DNA from: Branchiostoma floridae
Lineage: Eukaryota; Chordata; Leptocardii; Amphioxiformes; Branchiostomatidae
DNA: 64,000 nucleotides
NCBI RefSeq assembly: GCF_000003815.2
Contig: NC_049984.1
Coordinates: forward strand, 27,332,100-27,396,099
Direction: 5' to 3'
Positions 10,430-21,537 of the stretch are shown in pieces. Made by a program: the position numbers and the translations under genes. Position 1 is the stretch's first letter. Each line of letters begins with the position of its first letter. The notes under the pieces were generated by a model. The model did not search any database and had not been told where the DNA came from. It saw only the letters and a list, made by a program, of their open reading frames with translations.

Positions 10430-10945
10430 AGGCCCTTGTAAGGGAATTTTGTCCATATACGAATGGGATGTGAAATGATAATATTACCAAACATTTCCTC
10501 GCCATATTTGTATTTAAGTAGTATTCGGAACTTTTTCTTTCTAGGAAGCAGAAAAAACAGAATGTCGCTGCCAAGGCGAAGACGTAAGTTAAATTTTTGT
10601 GGTACTTCCTCGTCAGTGCCATTTTGAACACTGTGTATGTTAAATTACTTTGAATGCCAGCTTCTTCCAACATCTGTCCAAGAGGTAAAATTAATGGCCG
10701 AGTAGTCTCGATGGGGAAAACTGAGACCTTTTTCTGTCTAGCCGACGTCTTCGACCGACCGTGCAAACGTTGGAACAGTCTAGTAGGAGAACTTTGTAAG
10801 AGAATGAAGGGGATGTGATATGATAATATCACCATACATTTCCTCGCCATATTTGTAGTTAAGTAGTATTGGGAACTGTTTCTCCCCAGGCAACAGAAAA
10901 AGCAGAATGATAATGCCGCTGCTAAGAAGAAGACGTAAGTTCATT
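10430..10945 (+). repeat. Tandemly duplicated micro-exon with its introns
   Basis: Two diverged direct copies, about 345 bp apart (near 10430-10590 and 10780-10945). Each has a shared intron tract (CATTTCCTCGCCATATTTGT), an AG acceptor, a short exon and a GTAAG donor. The exons are 10545-10583 (39 bp) and 10890-10934 (45 bp); both lengths are multiples of three, and they encode lysine/glutamine-rich peptides (KQKKQNVAAKAKT and QQKKQNDNAAAKKKT). That looks like in-frame exon duplication. The parent gene is not recognised. Confidence 0.6.
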
Positions 10946-11469
10946 TTTTGTGGTCCTATCTTTCAATGAAGCATCTAATGACAATTCATACCCCCAATGC
11001 AAGCTCGATATATTCTACAACTTTAAAACGAAAAAAAAAATGATGAAAGCAAATCATGGCCTTACATAATTTCCGCGATGTTTTCTACTTTGTTTACGTT
11101 TATTTTCCATTTATCAATACTTGCAGTAGATACTTGCAGTAGCAGCTCATTGTCAAAGCTACGGGTTTTCCATATTGTAACATGCAACGTGGTCGATATA
11201 CATGTCAATTAACGTTATATTTAACCAGGTTGGTGCGCACCATTCTGCCTTAGCTTCGATGTACCGGCCAACAACTCTCCCTTGCTGCAGAAGCACTGTG
11301 TCGTTTGGCAGTTGGAGGTTTGATCATCACATAGTCGCACGAAGTTAGGAATAGAGAAAGCCATGACATTACAATCTTTAGAAGACAGAATAAACAAAGT
11401 CAAGATATCTAGAAGCAACTGTCAACAAATTTTGTTCTGTTACAAGGTAATGTACCCGGAAAACCCCAT

Positions 11470-11682
11470 CATGACGATATGGAACAGATTCTGTCCAATT
11501 TGGCAGCTGAAAATCTAGTGGTGCGTGATTTCATCGCCGCTGATGAAAATTGCCAATTTTCGGCTGTCAGCGACCAGGTTACCCGATTGGGAAGGGGAAA
11601 TATGACCGTCAACTGTCTCAGGGAGATTGTGTTACAATACCTGAAGAACAACCCAGGGCAGGTAGCTAACACGTTGCTGTAA
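11470..11682 (+). pseudogene. OTU-type cysteine protease, N-terminal half
   Basis: The frame reads VVRDFIAADENCQFSAVSDQ, then LREIVLQYLKNNP. OTU deubiquitinases open with xVxxDGNCxFxAvxxQ followed by LRxxVxxYL. The catalytic Asp and Cys are present, but the Gly between them is Glu (DENC for DGNC), which would be unusual in an active enzyme. It ends at TAA 11680-11682. A matching C-terminal half lies 3 kb downstream at 14742. OTU domains occur both in host enzymes and in several invertebrate transposon proteins. Confidence 0.55.
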
Positions 11683-12289
11683 CATATTCATATTCAGTTG
11701 TCTCATAAACTTTTACTTTTAAATGTTAGCTTTCTTTGAAGGAATGATGCGAAAAGAGATAAGTAATGGCAACTAGACAAGCCTTAATAACTTTTTTTCT
11801 TTTCTGGGTGATAGTGACTGTTCTATACATGTACATATCAGAGACGCAACAAGTTAAAAGTTGGTTCATAGGCGAGGTTACTGTTGCCAGCACAGCCAAT
11901 ATCAAATTCATGGTGGCCAAAGACGGCATATTCAAGAAGGATTCCTCAAATTTTTAAGCAGTCCCAGTGGACAGGAAATTCATATTTGCAATCGCCGGCG
12001 TCGTCCCTATGTCATCATTTGCATGATGTGCCGACACTAATGCCTGAAATTCTTTATGTACTTGTTCATTTGCATAACCAACGAGGCAAACGGAAAGCAA
12101 AAATCACCCTTCCTTAACATCTTTGCCCGAAATAATATATTCAAAGTAAAATATAGCTCAACTGTTTGCAATTAAATTATTGCCAATGAAGGCTATTGTT
12201 ATAACCTACCTATCTAGTCCTTGGTATCATGACCAGAGACAAATAAAAACATTGTAATGCTATTCATCATCTGATCATTCCGTCTTTCT
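11683..12289 (+). other. No gene seen
   Basis: AT-rich sequence. A 63-codon frame (11766-11957) begins with a hydrophobic stretch like a signal anchor (ALITFFLFWVIVTVLYMY), but nothing else supports it. Confidence 0.4.
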
Positions 12290-12295
12290 TTGCAG

Positions 12296-12526
12296 GTATC
12301 TGACACCGATAGAGCCTGGGTTGAAGTTGGCCATCGCCATGAGGTACATAAGCAGGTGTCAGCTACAGGTCCACTGCCCAACTTCCGCGTGCCACACAAC
12401 ACAATGTCCTTGTTCTCACCGGAAGTAATCGAGGCTAATATTACTGAGTACCAACAGACGGATGGCGAGAGTTGTTGGAGGAGTTCGGGCCAAGTTGAAA
12501 ACATTATCATTTGCCTTCTCATTTAG
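12296..12526 (+). other. Exon-like open frame
   Basis: After a TTTGCAG acceptor the frame runs from VSDTDRAWVEVGHRHEVHKQ to a TAG at 12524-12526, including SATGPLPNFRVPHNTMSLFS. Codon choice looks like a once-used exon. I do not know the family. It precedes the Cys-rich family relic at 12598 and may be its 5' exon. Confidence 0.3.
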
Positions 12527-12597
12527 AGTTGATTTTGAATGATTTGGAACAAACTTGAGGTTGAATTCAGAGGGCTGGGAGAAAACTCTTCTCATTC

Positions 12598-13290
12598 ATG
12601 CAAAATAGATTCGGCCAAACCTTCAGCAGACATGCACGTGATTATTTAATGTGTTTGGATGATAACATTTCCATACCAGTAGCCGTAGACTACCTGGCGA
12701 AGAAAGGGAAGGTGATGCAGCAAATGTTTACCAACAGGGCGAAGACAGTCCGGATCTACCGCAAGTGTCTCCAAAGAGCACAAGTGAAAGGACGCCCCAG
12801 ATTGCGTAAGCCACTATGATGCTTGCCTCACCAACGGGGCTGTGTGTGAACAGTGTGGAACACTTGGACACGACACAATCTATCCCGCAGCCAGGGCATC
12901 TTCCAGGTGCATCGAGAGACACAACCGTTCCAGGAGGTACTCGTCATGGTTCTGAGCACAGGCTGAAGAGGGCAACAAGAAAGCCACGAAAGGACTTGGT
13001 GACATGGTCCAAGTAGACCCTTATTTACAACTCCTTGTTCAGATTCCGGACGCAGTGCATGTGGGAAAGTCAATTAAGGGTGGCTTTGCCAACTGGTTTC
13101 CGATTATACAAGACTTCGTGTCTAGCAATTCTCCACATGATGCGGAAGAGAGGCGATCCAACGTTAAGAACACAGCTGTAGAAATTACTTCGTGCAGATG
13201 ACATCAGACATCGAGACCGCATGTCCGTAGAATCGGTGAGCCGCCTCTCACAGCCCTCGGTCATCCAACTGCTACGTACCACTTAATTCG
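12598..13290 (+). pseudogene. Cys-rich / DAVHVGKS multicopy family, broken
   Basis: Segments in order: IYRKCLQRAQVKGRPRLRKP; then, in shifted frames, a Cys cluster (CLTNGAVCEQCGTLGHD...C..C); EEGNKKATKGLGDMVQVDPY; PDAVHVGKSIKGGFANW; and DIRHRDRMSVESVSRLSQPS. This order is what I remember for an uncharacterised family repeated in coral and amphioxus genomes, where a zinc-ribbon-like cluster precedes a PDxVHVGKxxKxSxxNW block. Function unknown. There are at least three frame breaks. Confidence 0.5.
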
Positions 13291-13561
13291 AATGGCACAA
13301 GCAAATATTACAATGCCCACGTTTGCATAATTCCAGGCTGTGCGACAACGTTAGGCAGCCCCCATTAAACCTGGTAGCATGGACAACAAAACTATGGAAC
13401 GACACGGATCACGAATTTTTCTTAGGTGGGCTTTAAAACGGTTTCAAAATTCTCCCAGAAACATGTCACATGACCGATCAACACTGATATCAGATCCATC
13501 CGCATGGGTAGATTGTGATATCTTACGTAACGCGCATATCCTGCTAAGAGAATAAATCCCA

Positions 13562-14400
13562 GGAGAGGACTATGAGACGCAGCAGAGTACAGCAGCCCTG
13601 GTATACCAGGAACTAGAAGACATAGAGCAGAATGACCTTGTCATTGGTGACCATCTCATCAAAGTGAACTGGTAAGCTTAACAGTGATTAATAAATATAA
13701 GTCTTTTTTCAGCATAAAACTCATCAAGAGGCCAAGTTCGACGATCCACTGGAAGGGAAACAGGCCATGCAGCTACGTACATCCGAAAGATGAACGAGTA
13801 TGTTTTCCTCAAGACTTAGAACTTGAGTAAAACAGAGAGTTGATCTGTTTTTTTTATTATTTTGTTTGTTTGTGTTTACTTGGGGTCACCTTAATTCACA
13901 TTCCCAACCACACGTTGTCACGACGCTGCCATACTGAGCTGACAATGGCGAGGGCCCAGGGAATCATCCGTGGAAAGGGGGGGCGTCAAGAAAGCACGTG
14001 TAAGACCTCCTACATACGTCAGAGCTACAGAGGAAGCCTACCGTTTGCTGGACGACAGAGACAGGGAGGGCAACATACTCCATAACAAGAAATACATCAG
14101 GGAGGTCATAAAACCTGTCCTTCAACGTCCAAAGAAGTCAGACTCCGGTGAAATGGACAAGTATCTCGAAGACGGGAGGAAAGAAGGTGCAGATGATGTG
14201 GTAGGATATAGAATCTGGCAAGCGACAGCAGCCGTCCGTGCATGTGCGAAGGCTCAACGGGAACAGGATGATCAACGACCGACCTGCAAGGAGCTGACCT
14301 GCATGAGTGCAGCGAGAGGCAGCTGGATCTAGCAACATGTGAAACGCTGGAGTGCGATAGTTGTGGATACTGCTGAAGTGCACCGTGTGGTTGCATGTCG
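13562..14400 (+). other. Exon-like fragments, family unknown
   Basis: GEDYETQQSTAALVYQELED to a GGTAAG donor at 13671; HKTHQEAKFDDPLEGKQAMQ after a TTTTCAG acceptor at 13713; and a 120-codon frame 13970-14332 (YVRATEEAYRLLDDRDREGN, charged and helical), which in another frame near its end gives ECDSCGYC. The implied first intron is only about 41 bp. None of it is recognised. It lies between the two OTU halves. Confidence 0.25.
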
Positions 14401-14741
14401 CTAATAGACTGTAGAGAAACATGCGAGGAGTCACCTGCCTAACCCGGGATATTTTGATGGGTTATAGAGGACAAGTTGTTACTACTGGTTATGTGTATGT
14501 AACTTGCCATGCTCTAGTGTGACATATATGCAAATCCTTAACATGTCTTAATTTGTTATGCTTTCTGCTCCATACTTGCCTGAAGGAAGTGTCTATCATT
14601 TTGTAAAAATCAAGAAAGAGATACACTGCTGGGGAAACTGTTCATTACGGGTTGTGTTCCATGCGGTCGGGTCTTGTTGTCAAGAATGGTCAATGCGCTA
14701 CGTGGTCTCAGTGCCATCTCAACACTGGTAAGTGATAGCAA

Positions 14742-15188
14742 CAGACGGAACTGGCACCAGCAGAGAGAAGACTAGATGCGTTCTGTGCATCATTTGAAGA
14801 ACTATACGGTAAACATTTATCATTTGATGGCTACCTATGCAACATGTCACAAAATGGTGCATGGGCAGACCATATCTATGTTCAAGCTACTGCCAACTAC
14901 TTGAAACGGACGATCAACATTGTGTCAACAAGTGGAGAAGAGAAAAACGTCATCTTTGTAGTGCCAACTGAGGGTGAGAGTACCGGCAATTTTGACTTAT
15001 GATCTACTTTTTACCCTATCTTCCCTAAAAGGGTAAAGACACGCACTACGTTGAGTCATTCAACAATAATGCGGTTTTGATCTACCACGACAAGCGCGTC
15101 GCGTTTGGAAAAGAAGCCTACCTAATGAGGATCAACCTTGCTGTCCTGGATTGTTTAAGTTGCTGTATTCGGTACTTATTCCTTTAGA
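14742..15188 (+). pseudogene. OTU C-terminal half, then a HYVESFNN-type exon
   Basis: The frame from about 14742 reads FDGYLCNMSQNGAWADHIYV, then QATANYLKRTINIVS, ending TGA at 15000. This fits the second half of OTU domains (WxDHxxLQAxAxxLxxxIxIVS). After a short intron-like gap comes DTHYVESFNNNAVLIYHDKR, then VAFGKEAYLMRINLAVLD. HY could be the OTU catalytic His. However, the longer HYVESFNNxxxxxxDKRxxFGxxxYxxRxxLAxLxW pattern is one I recall from the C-terminus of a multicopy transposase-like family. Which reading is right is unresolved. Confidence 0.45.
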
Positions 15189-15724
15189 TGTGTTACATTT
15201 TTCATAACTATTATACATGTCGAAAATTAAGTTTATTTCTACATCGATGCAATTATGAGGACCAACATTGTCAGCACCAATGTGTGGCTATCTAAAAGTA
15301 CAAAAGCCATTAAATTAGGCAGTAATGCTATAGGAAACAAAACAATTAAAATCTCTAGCCGCTGTTTACATGTCAGAAAATGTTTAATAACGAATAATTA
15401 TATTAATAATTGGAGTTGACCCAGAAACGGGGCTGTATGGAGTAAAAGTTTATCAAGGATGTCTGTTTGGAGATAGCTCTAGTATTCACTAGCTGCATCC
15501 TTAAACATATGCACCAACCAGTGATGAACAATACTACAACCGGTTAACTGACAGCTCTTCAGGTACCCGGTAGGACAAGCTTAGGCAGTAAAGCGGACTT
15601 TCACGGATTCCCCTCCGCAAACGGAATTTTTATTTAAATAGTTTTTAACACGCGAGTTAGTTAAGTTGATTTCTACATCCATATTGTTCCTTGGTAACAC
15701 GACTGAAGTACTTTAAGCCGATTA

Positions 15725-15984
15725 ATGCAGCGTTGCCTGGGCGAGCTACACCTTGAATTGAAACACTACTTATTCACTTGGACGACATCATTGTTTTCTC
15801 CAAAGATTTTGACGAACATTTGTCTCACCAGACTCAAGTCATACGAATAAAAACTTCGGCCAGACAATTGCTATTTGTTCAAAGAAGGGTGAAGTACTTA
15901 GGTCACGTTGTTTCGGCAGATGGAGTAGCCACCGACCCAATGAAATGTACCGCATTGCGTGATTGGCTAAGTTCTATAGACTAG
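15725..15984 (+). pseudogene. Ty3/Gypsy reverse transcriptase fragment
   Basis: LDDIIVFSKDFDEHL holds the catalytic DD of the reverse transcriptase active site (usually YLDDI; here HLDDI). It is followed by VKYLGHVVSADGVATDP and LRDW, the classic Gypsy RT-to-RNase H junction. In front, CLGELHLE matches the preceding helix, but in a different frame. About 20 residues between EHL and VKYLG are missing or scrambled (HQTQVIRIKTSARQLL). It stops at TAG 15982-15984. No gag, integrase or LTR is next to it. Confidence 0.8.
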
Positions 15985-16115
15985 CAGAGATGTTAAGTCA
16001 AATATCAAACCAAAATATGTTGAGGACATTTGATGGACTCTTGGTCTTGTGCCTCTATTTACGTCAGCTGCTGACAACTGGTTGAAGGGGTTTACTTCAC
16101 CGAAAATTATAACTT

Positions 16116-16256
16116 GAACATCCAACAAACCCATCTAACTAAGCTGAACCAGCCACCACTGAGCCAGAGGCACAGTCCCCGACGTCTGGGTTTCCAAGAG
16201 GCTGGACAGCTGTAACAATAGACCTGACTAACAAACCCTGAGTAAGTTGGATGTTC
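16116..16256. mobile_element. 141-bp MITE, copy 1
   Basis: Terminal inverted repeats GAACATCCAAC and GTTGGATGTTC. The interior contains GGCACAGTCCCCGACGTCTG and GGGTTTCCAAGAGGCTGGAC. A second copy of the same length lies at 38529-38669 in the same orientation. There are no obvious flanking duplications. Confidence 0.75.
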
Positions 16257-18599
16257 TGACACAATAACTTAACATCAATGTCATCAGTGTTGCGTCACGA
16301 TTTGTTCCGCCACCAATGGTAACGTCTGATTGTAGTTAAATATTGTTTTGGGAACTGTACTCCCAAGCTGTGCCGACTTCATTTCAGAAAGATATTGACT
16401 TTGTCTACCAGAGTATGACACTTCTCCATCGGAGGTGTCCATCTGTTGATATGGTCTGCACCAGTATATTGCGTTGATGATGTTCGCCTCATCTCACGAG
16501 CTTCTGTACAGGAAATAAAAAAAATTAATAACCAAGATTAGTTGTGTAAGAATATTTCTTTTGCCAGTTGACGGCATAGATATGTCTTCGAATAAATCTG
16601 GCAATAGCTGGTATTTTAAGCAAACAGAGAAGTGGAGACAGTTGATACACATGGTCGATAAACACTTAAAAAACACGACTTCATGGTTTATAAACACATT
16701 AAACACAAATAAGCTGTGTGATATGTTCAACGAGTTCGAAAAGATTGTAAAGTAGACCGATCCGGTCCGCCAACACGTAAACAAGATAATCCATCACAGA
16801 TGTCAGCCGCGGCCGGCCACATACTTTCATTTCTCTTGAGTCATTTTGTCACGAATTGAAGTCCAAAAACGGGTGAATATCATCGAAATAGAATAAGACC
16901 CTGAATAACATCAGAAACTAGAGATCCGGGACAAAAAATTAAGGGTATGGATTAACTGACGTGTTGGTTGCGAGACACATTCCAAACGCTGCCTTACACA
17001 ACATGGCGTGGATAAAGAAAGAAAACGGCAGAATCAATCTATGTTCCTAACCATGGATTCGAAAACATAGACATACGCTACGGGCAACCACAATCTTTAA
17101 AATATATTCTTCCTGCATAATAACATAAATAAGAGGACGTCAAGTTGCAAGAGAAAATAACCTCTTGTGAAGAACCTACCTCTCGCTACCGCCCTTCTTC
17201 TCCAACTGAAGCTGCGTGACTGTACGACGGGAAATAATGTACATATCCATCCGCCGTCGACGTGGCCAGCTGTATAGCAGCATTATAGTAAATCGTGAAC
17301 AGTTATTTCGTTTTAGTTACTAGGCACATATGATACCAATGCAGGAAATAATGCCATTGGTCTAAAATCGAGTTCTTATTTGATGGATGCTTCCTCCTTG
17401 TGTGGAACTATTTTCCGGCGGCACTTGTGTACATCCTGTCTGAGAAGGGCATTCCGTGATGAGGGGTAGCGAGGCTCAAGTAGGGTTTGACCAACGAGTG
17501 GATGTGGATAATGCAGAAAATGCATCTGGTTTTGAGTCGTGACTCATTTGTCCAGTGACAGAGTAACCTTGCTGCCTCCAGTGTCATGGACACTCGGACG
17601 AAGGTACGGAAAGGGGGCCACATGTGACCTACAGACGATAAAGCCAGAGATGTTGACGACTTTTGATAAGTTCCGGAAGTTTTTAAAGACAAGAAGGAGG
17701 TCTATGCCCTAGGTACGTTCACGAAATGTAACCGATCTAAGATGATAGGACCTAATGGCATTTTAATCACCATGTCACTCAAATCAGCAGTACAGTATGT
17801 GTGACATCCATACCTGTTAACCATTACCGTTATATGTACCTCAACTTCTACACTGACGATCAAACAAGAACATCACCAGGTCAGTAATATCTACATGGTA
17901 AGAACTATTGACCAGACAACAGAATATTAATGCTTTCCACCTCACACATAAAACTAAGGGCATACCCCGCCGCACGTGCTAGTACGTACCCACAAGGTAG
18001 GCAATCCATTGAGATCTGGGTGCAGACAAAACTAATTGTGCATGCGACCTGCCGATTGGCTACGTCATATACCAATACGACAGACGCGTCTGTCATTTAC
18101 AGACAAACATTATCAGGAAGAGGTGACGAACGTTTGCACCCAATGAAATGTACGGCCAATTGTACGTACGCCGGGTTGTGCCCTTTGCATTACGGTTAAC
18201 GTACAATCACAGTCATAGAATGTACGCTGATCACACGTTGCAATAAAATGCGCGAAAAAAACTCAATGTGTCGTCCAAGGAATATGGGTTTGTACAAATC
18301 AGCCGGGGATTGGTTATACCGAACGTGGGTAGGACACGCAATTTAAGCTATCCTTAGGGACCTAACGCTATGTCCGGGTGCACACCGCAGAATTAGAACT
18401 TTCCTGCGGTGTTCAAAAGTGGCGGATGGAAAGACAGACACACAGTAATGGACAATGCTGGCCATCCTGGATAGATACGGCATCCAGTGAGGAAGGTGAG
18501 TCCTTAAAAAATGAGATATCGACCATGTCTCTACCAGCCGGCAAATATATTAGAAAAGCAGTTGGTACGGGGACTGGATTGGGTGTGGTACACACATTG
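16257..18599 (+). other. No gene seen
   Basis: Several frames of 60-95 codons on both strands (16494-16784, 17408-17692, 17905-18199) have random-looking composition and no conserved motif. The stretch 18378-18605 is weakly exon-like (EEGESLKNEISTMSLPAGKY) but not recognised. Confidence 0.4.
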
Positions 18600-18954
18600 A
18601 CATAGACATCATAGACGATTTAACGGCACTGAAAATATATAGAACACACGACTGGAGTTTTTCGGCAAATGTATCAGCCGTCATTACAAAGGGTAAAAAT
18701 GACAAGTATGATATGGAGTGCTTTGTTCACGTCTTCAACAGCTGCCAGCAGGGTACTCTGTATCAGCTATCGATAGCGGACGATGCAAAGGACGATGCCC
18801 AGTCCTTTGACCTTCACTCCGGCACCTAAACCAGCTGAGAAACCGTTACTGGTTCCTGATTTTGTAGATCCTACACACAATTGGAGAGCGATCATGAGAT
18901 AGCAAGATACATTTTTAATGAATTTTTATTATTTATTTTTTTTTCAAAGGAACC

Positions 18955-19314
18955 ATGGAGTACGATGGCATCCGAATGTCATCAGAGGAGATATGCCAGG
19001 GTATACAACAACAACAACAAACCTACACAGTGCCCAGCGCTACAAATGAGTCTGATGACTCAGATCAAATCTGACTCAGACACGGACATGAGGAGCAGGA
19101 TGATAGTAGTGGACAGATATTTTCCGTTGCTGTATCAACATGGCAGGCGTACTACCAAGATGCCCTACATAAATGTGCCGCTTTGAGACGGGAGGGAAAT
19201 GATGTGGAAACTCGTGCAGTATTTGAGCATCACAAAAATGGCATCATATTTGAAGCCTTTCAGGAAAACTGTAGGCAGATTGTGGGGGTATTGCCCAGGT
19301 TCAAAAGTTCCTAA
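18955..19314 (+). pseudogene. Acidic/helical exon, one nonsense codon
   Basis: ATG 18955 follows a polypyrimidine tract and CAAAG acceptor. The frame stays open for 119 codons except for TGA at 19072-19074 (codon 40). It begins MEYDGIRMSSEEICQGIQ, has a Q5 run from a CAA repeat and an acidic NESDDSD patch. After the stop it gives a helical region (WQAYYQDALHKCAALRREGN, then FEHHKNGIIFEAFQEN). Upstream, 18600-18828 is also open and exon-like (DLTALKIYRTHDWSFSANVS). Family unknown. Confidence 0.35.
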
Positions 19315-19904
19315 ACAGACTAGGGCAAGGTAAGGGGGTAATGTGACTGAGACTACTTTGCACAAATTACAACTTTATTATTGTTGAACCTCTCATTCTT
19401 CACAAGGCCCTTAAGTAAGGATGTTCTTCTAGTTGTTTTAAATGCTGTTTGTAGTGTTGAAACATAACGATAATGCTGTCCAGGCACATGCGTGTCTTGA
19501 CTACGGCAGACGGAAATAATGCGCTTTTCAATGGCACGTTAGAAAGGCGAGGGGTCAGAGTCACTGGGAAAATCGAGGTAGGAAATTTGACGAACATGCT
19601 CCGTGACGTTGGAACGCGCAGCCTATCAAGGTTTTGCAGCTCTGAAACAGTGATCGGCTAGATATCACTACTAGGAATCACAGTGGAGACTCATGACTGT
19701 AGTAATGTGATTATATCTTAGAAGTGTTGACCTGTTCTTCTTTTAATGTTTAACCCTCTGGGACAGTGAGACAAAACTGATCGAAGAAGACACCAGAGAC
19801 CAGGCACGGGGAAGTTCCAAAAGTACAAAAGTGATGCAATCACTTTCAAACCAGTACGAACTCAAAATCTTCAACATACAATAGGCACTTTAATATATAG
19901 CAAG

Positions 19905-20105
19905 AAGAATGGAGCAGAGCAAATCAAGAAATTCTTGAAAAGGTTTCACATGACCATGTCATATGCTTCACAGATGGTTCGCACTCGGTAACCCAGAACC
20001 GACTGGCAGTGGTGCTGTGATTTACATGAAAGGCTTAGAAAGTTCAGCGGTGTGCCTGGAGAAAACTTTGACAAGCGAGGGCAACAACTGCAGTGTACAG
20101 TGTTC
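19905..20105 (+). pseudogene. RNase H fragment (retroelement type)
   Basis: The frame ANQEILEKVSHDHVICFTDG contains the first RNase H strand with its catalytic Asp (FTDGS). A one-base loss just after GS shifts the frame, and the next reads NPEPTGSGAVIYMKGLESS. Type I RNase H domains of LINEs show FTDGSxxxxxxGxGxxIY in this order. The Glu and later Asp motifs are lost by 20105. Confidence 0.55.
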
Positions 20106-20762
20106 CTACTAAATTGTCACAGATACATGAGTAGATACTGAGTAATTGGTACAGGTGTATTCTTTAATATGATACAGGTGTATTGTTTAATATGATCCTC
20201 TCTGTGTAAATTATCAACATCTATCTTTGGATCCGCAGTCAGTTAACAACGAAAGAAAGGTCTGCCGACGCATTTACATTGTCTGTTAGTGATTGTGAAC
20301 GTAATTTGATGTGAGCAAGATAACCAAAACTTTGGTTGAGCAAGTTTCCTATGCAATTTCCCAAAGGGCAGTTTGGTTTTAATGTTTTACGTGAAACTCC
20401 TATAACGACCAGCCGTTATTTCAAAACACGACTCATGTCTGCAGATAATCGTTTTACTACATTTTCTTTGCACAGTTTGTTACAGAATTACAGAGTATAG
20501 AGAGCAAGATATCAATTTCTATGAGGAAAGGAACCCCATACACAAGTGATGGCCGTAAAAATTCTGCCCATATGTTGGCTGAAAAAAATGACTTAAAATC
20601 TATGGTACAGGAATTTCACCACTACTTATAAACTAAATTATTACCAAGTTACTAAGCAAGATCTGTACCTGAGCATACTAACAAAAGACAAAAACATCTA
20701 TCCAAATAATCATTAACCGACCATACACCTATGTAACATAGTCAGAACTGTCCTACACACAA

Positions 20763-21023
20763 ATGACATGTAACTATGCACTACTTCTTGCATACAAAAA
20801 AAGCTTCAAGCACAGGCAAAACCACAGTATGTACCAATCACTTATCCAGGGCATCTTACACAAGATACGGTGGAAAAACTACAGCAGTGATAATGACACA
20901 TGGGAGCCCAAGATGAATGTCAACTGCAAGGACTTAATCCAGCAATTCCTGGCAAAGGTGACACCCCGACCCCGTCGTGGCCGGCCAAGGAAGTGCACCA
21001 CATCCAACACAAAGAAACCGTAA
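20763..21023 (+). CDS. Chromodomain plus AT-hook ORF
   Basis: An 86-codon intact frame. Residues 31-65 read like the C-terminal two thirds of a chromodomain (IRWKNYSSDNDTWEP, then NCKDLIQQFL); the aromatic-cage positions W37 and Y40 are kept, but the first strand of the fold is missing or diverged. Residues 69-77 are RPRRGRPRK, a standard AT-hook (GRP core) that grips AT-rich minor grooves. Chromodomains bind methylated histone tails, and many chromoviral integrases and transposon proteins end with one. No acceptor is obvious, so the N-terminus may be an artefact. Another open stretch (20477-20631) lies upstream. Confidence 0.5.
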   Translation: MTCNYALLLAYKKSFKHRQNHSMYQSLIQGILHKIRWKNYSSDNDTWEPKMNVNCKDLIQQFLAKVTPRPRRGRPRKCTTSNTKKP

Positions 21024-21537
21024 AAGTATTCTTTGTTCATGTGTAGTGACCTTGCAAAATAATCTTCGTGTGAAGTAAATAGAGACATTCGCATGCTGGA
21101 CTGTTCCATTTCAACTTAAGAACACAAATTAAAAGATAATTAAAGTTACCATGATATTTGTCTCAAAATGATCTGCAAACACCAAGCCAGAGGAAATTGT
21201 TACGAAGAGGGATCACATCTTAGTGGAAGTTAATATTAATAGCTTTAAGACTTGATGTGGAGAGGAAAAGACTTTCGTAGCCCCTTTTAAAGTCATGACA
21301 TGACACTGACTGATGTTGGGACACGATGTCAACGTGTGCGATAGAACCTGGTCTTATTTTTTTTACTAATTTGTTCCATGTTGATTCTAATCTTGTTATA
21401 TCTGTTCCGTTCACATTAACATATTGTTTCAAAGTTTCAAAATAAAATAATAATAAAAACCATATGTCGGTCTATACTTCTTTCATGAAACACATAAACC
21501 ATACCAGCGGCTGCTAAGGGGGATTACACCATCATAG

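Noticed and set aside
15725-15984. Complete LTR retrotransposon around the Gypsy RT
   Set aside because: No direct LTR pair, primer-binding site or polypurine tract was seen nearby; gag, RT and RNase H pieces in the window are scattered and belong to different decayed copies.
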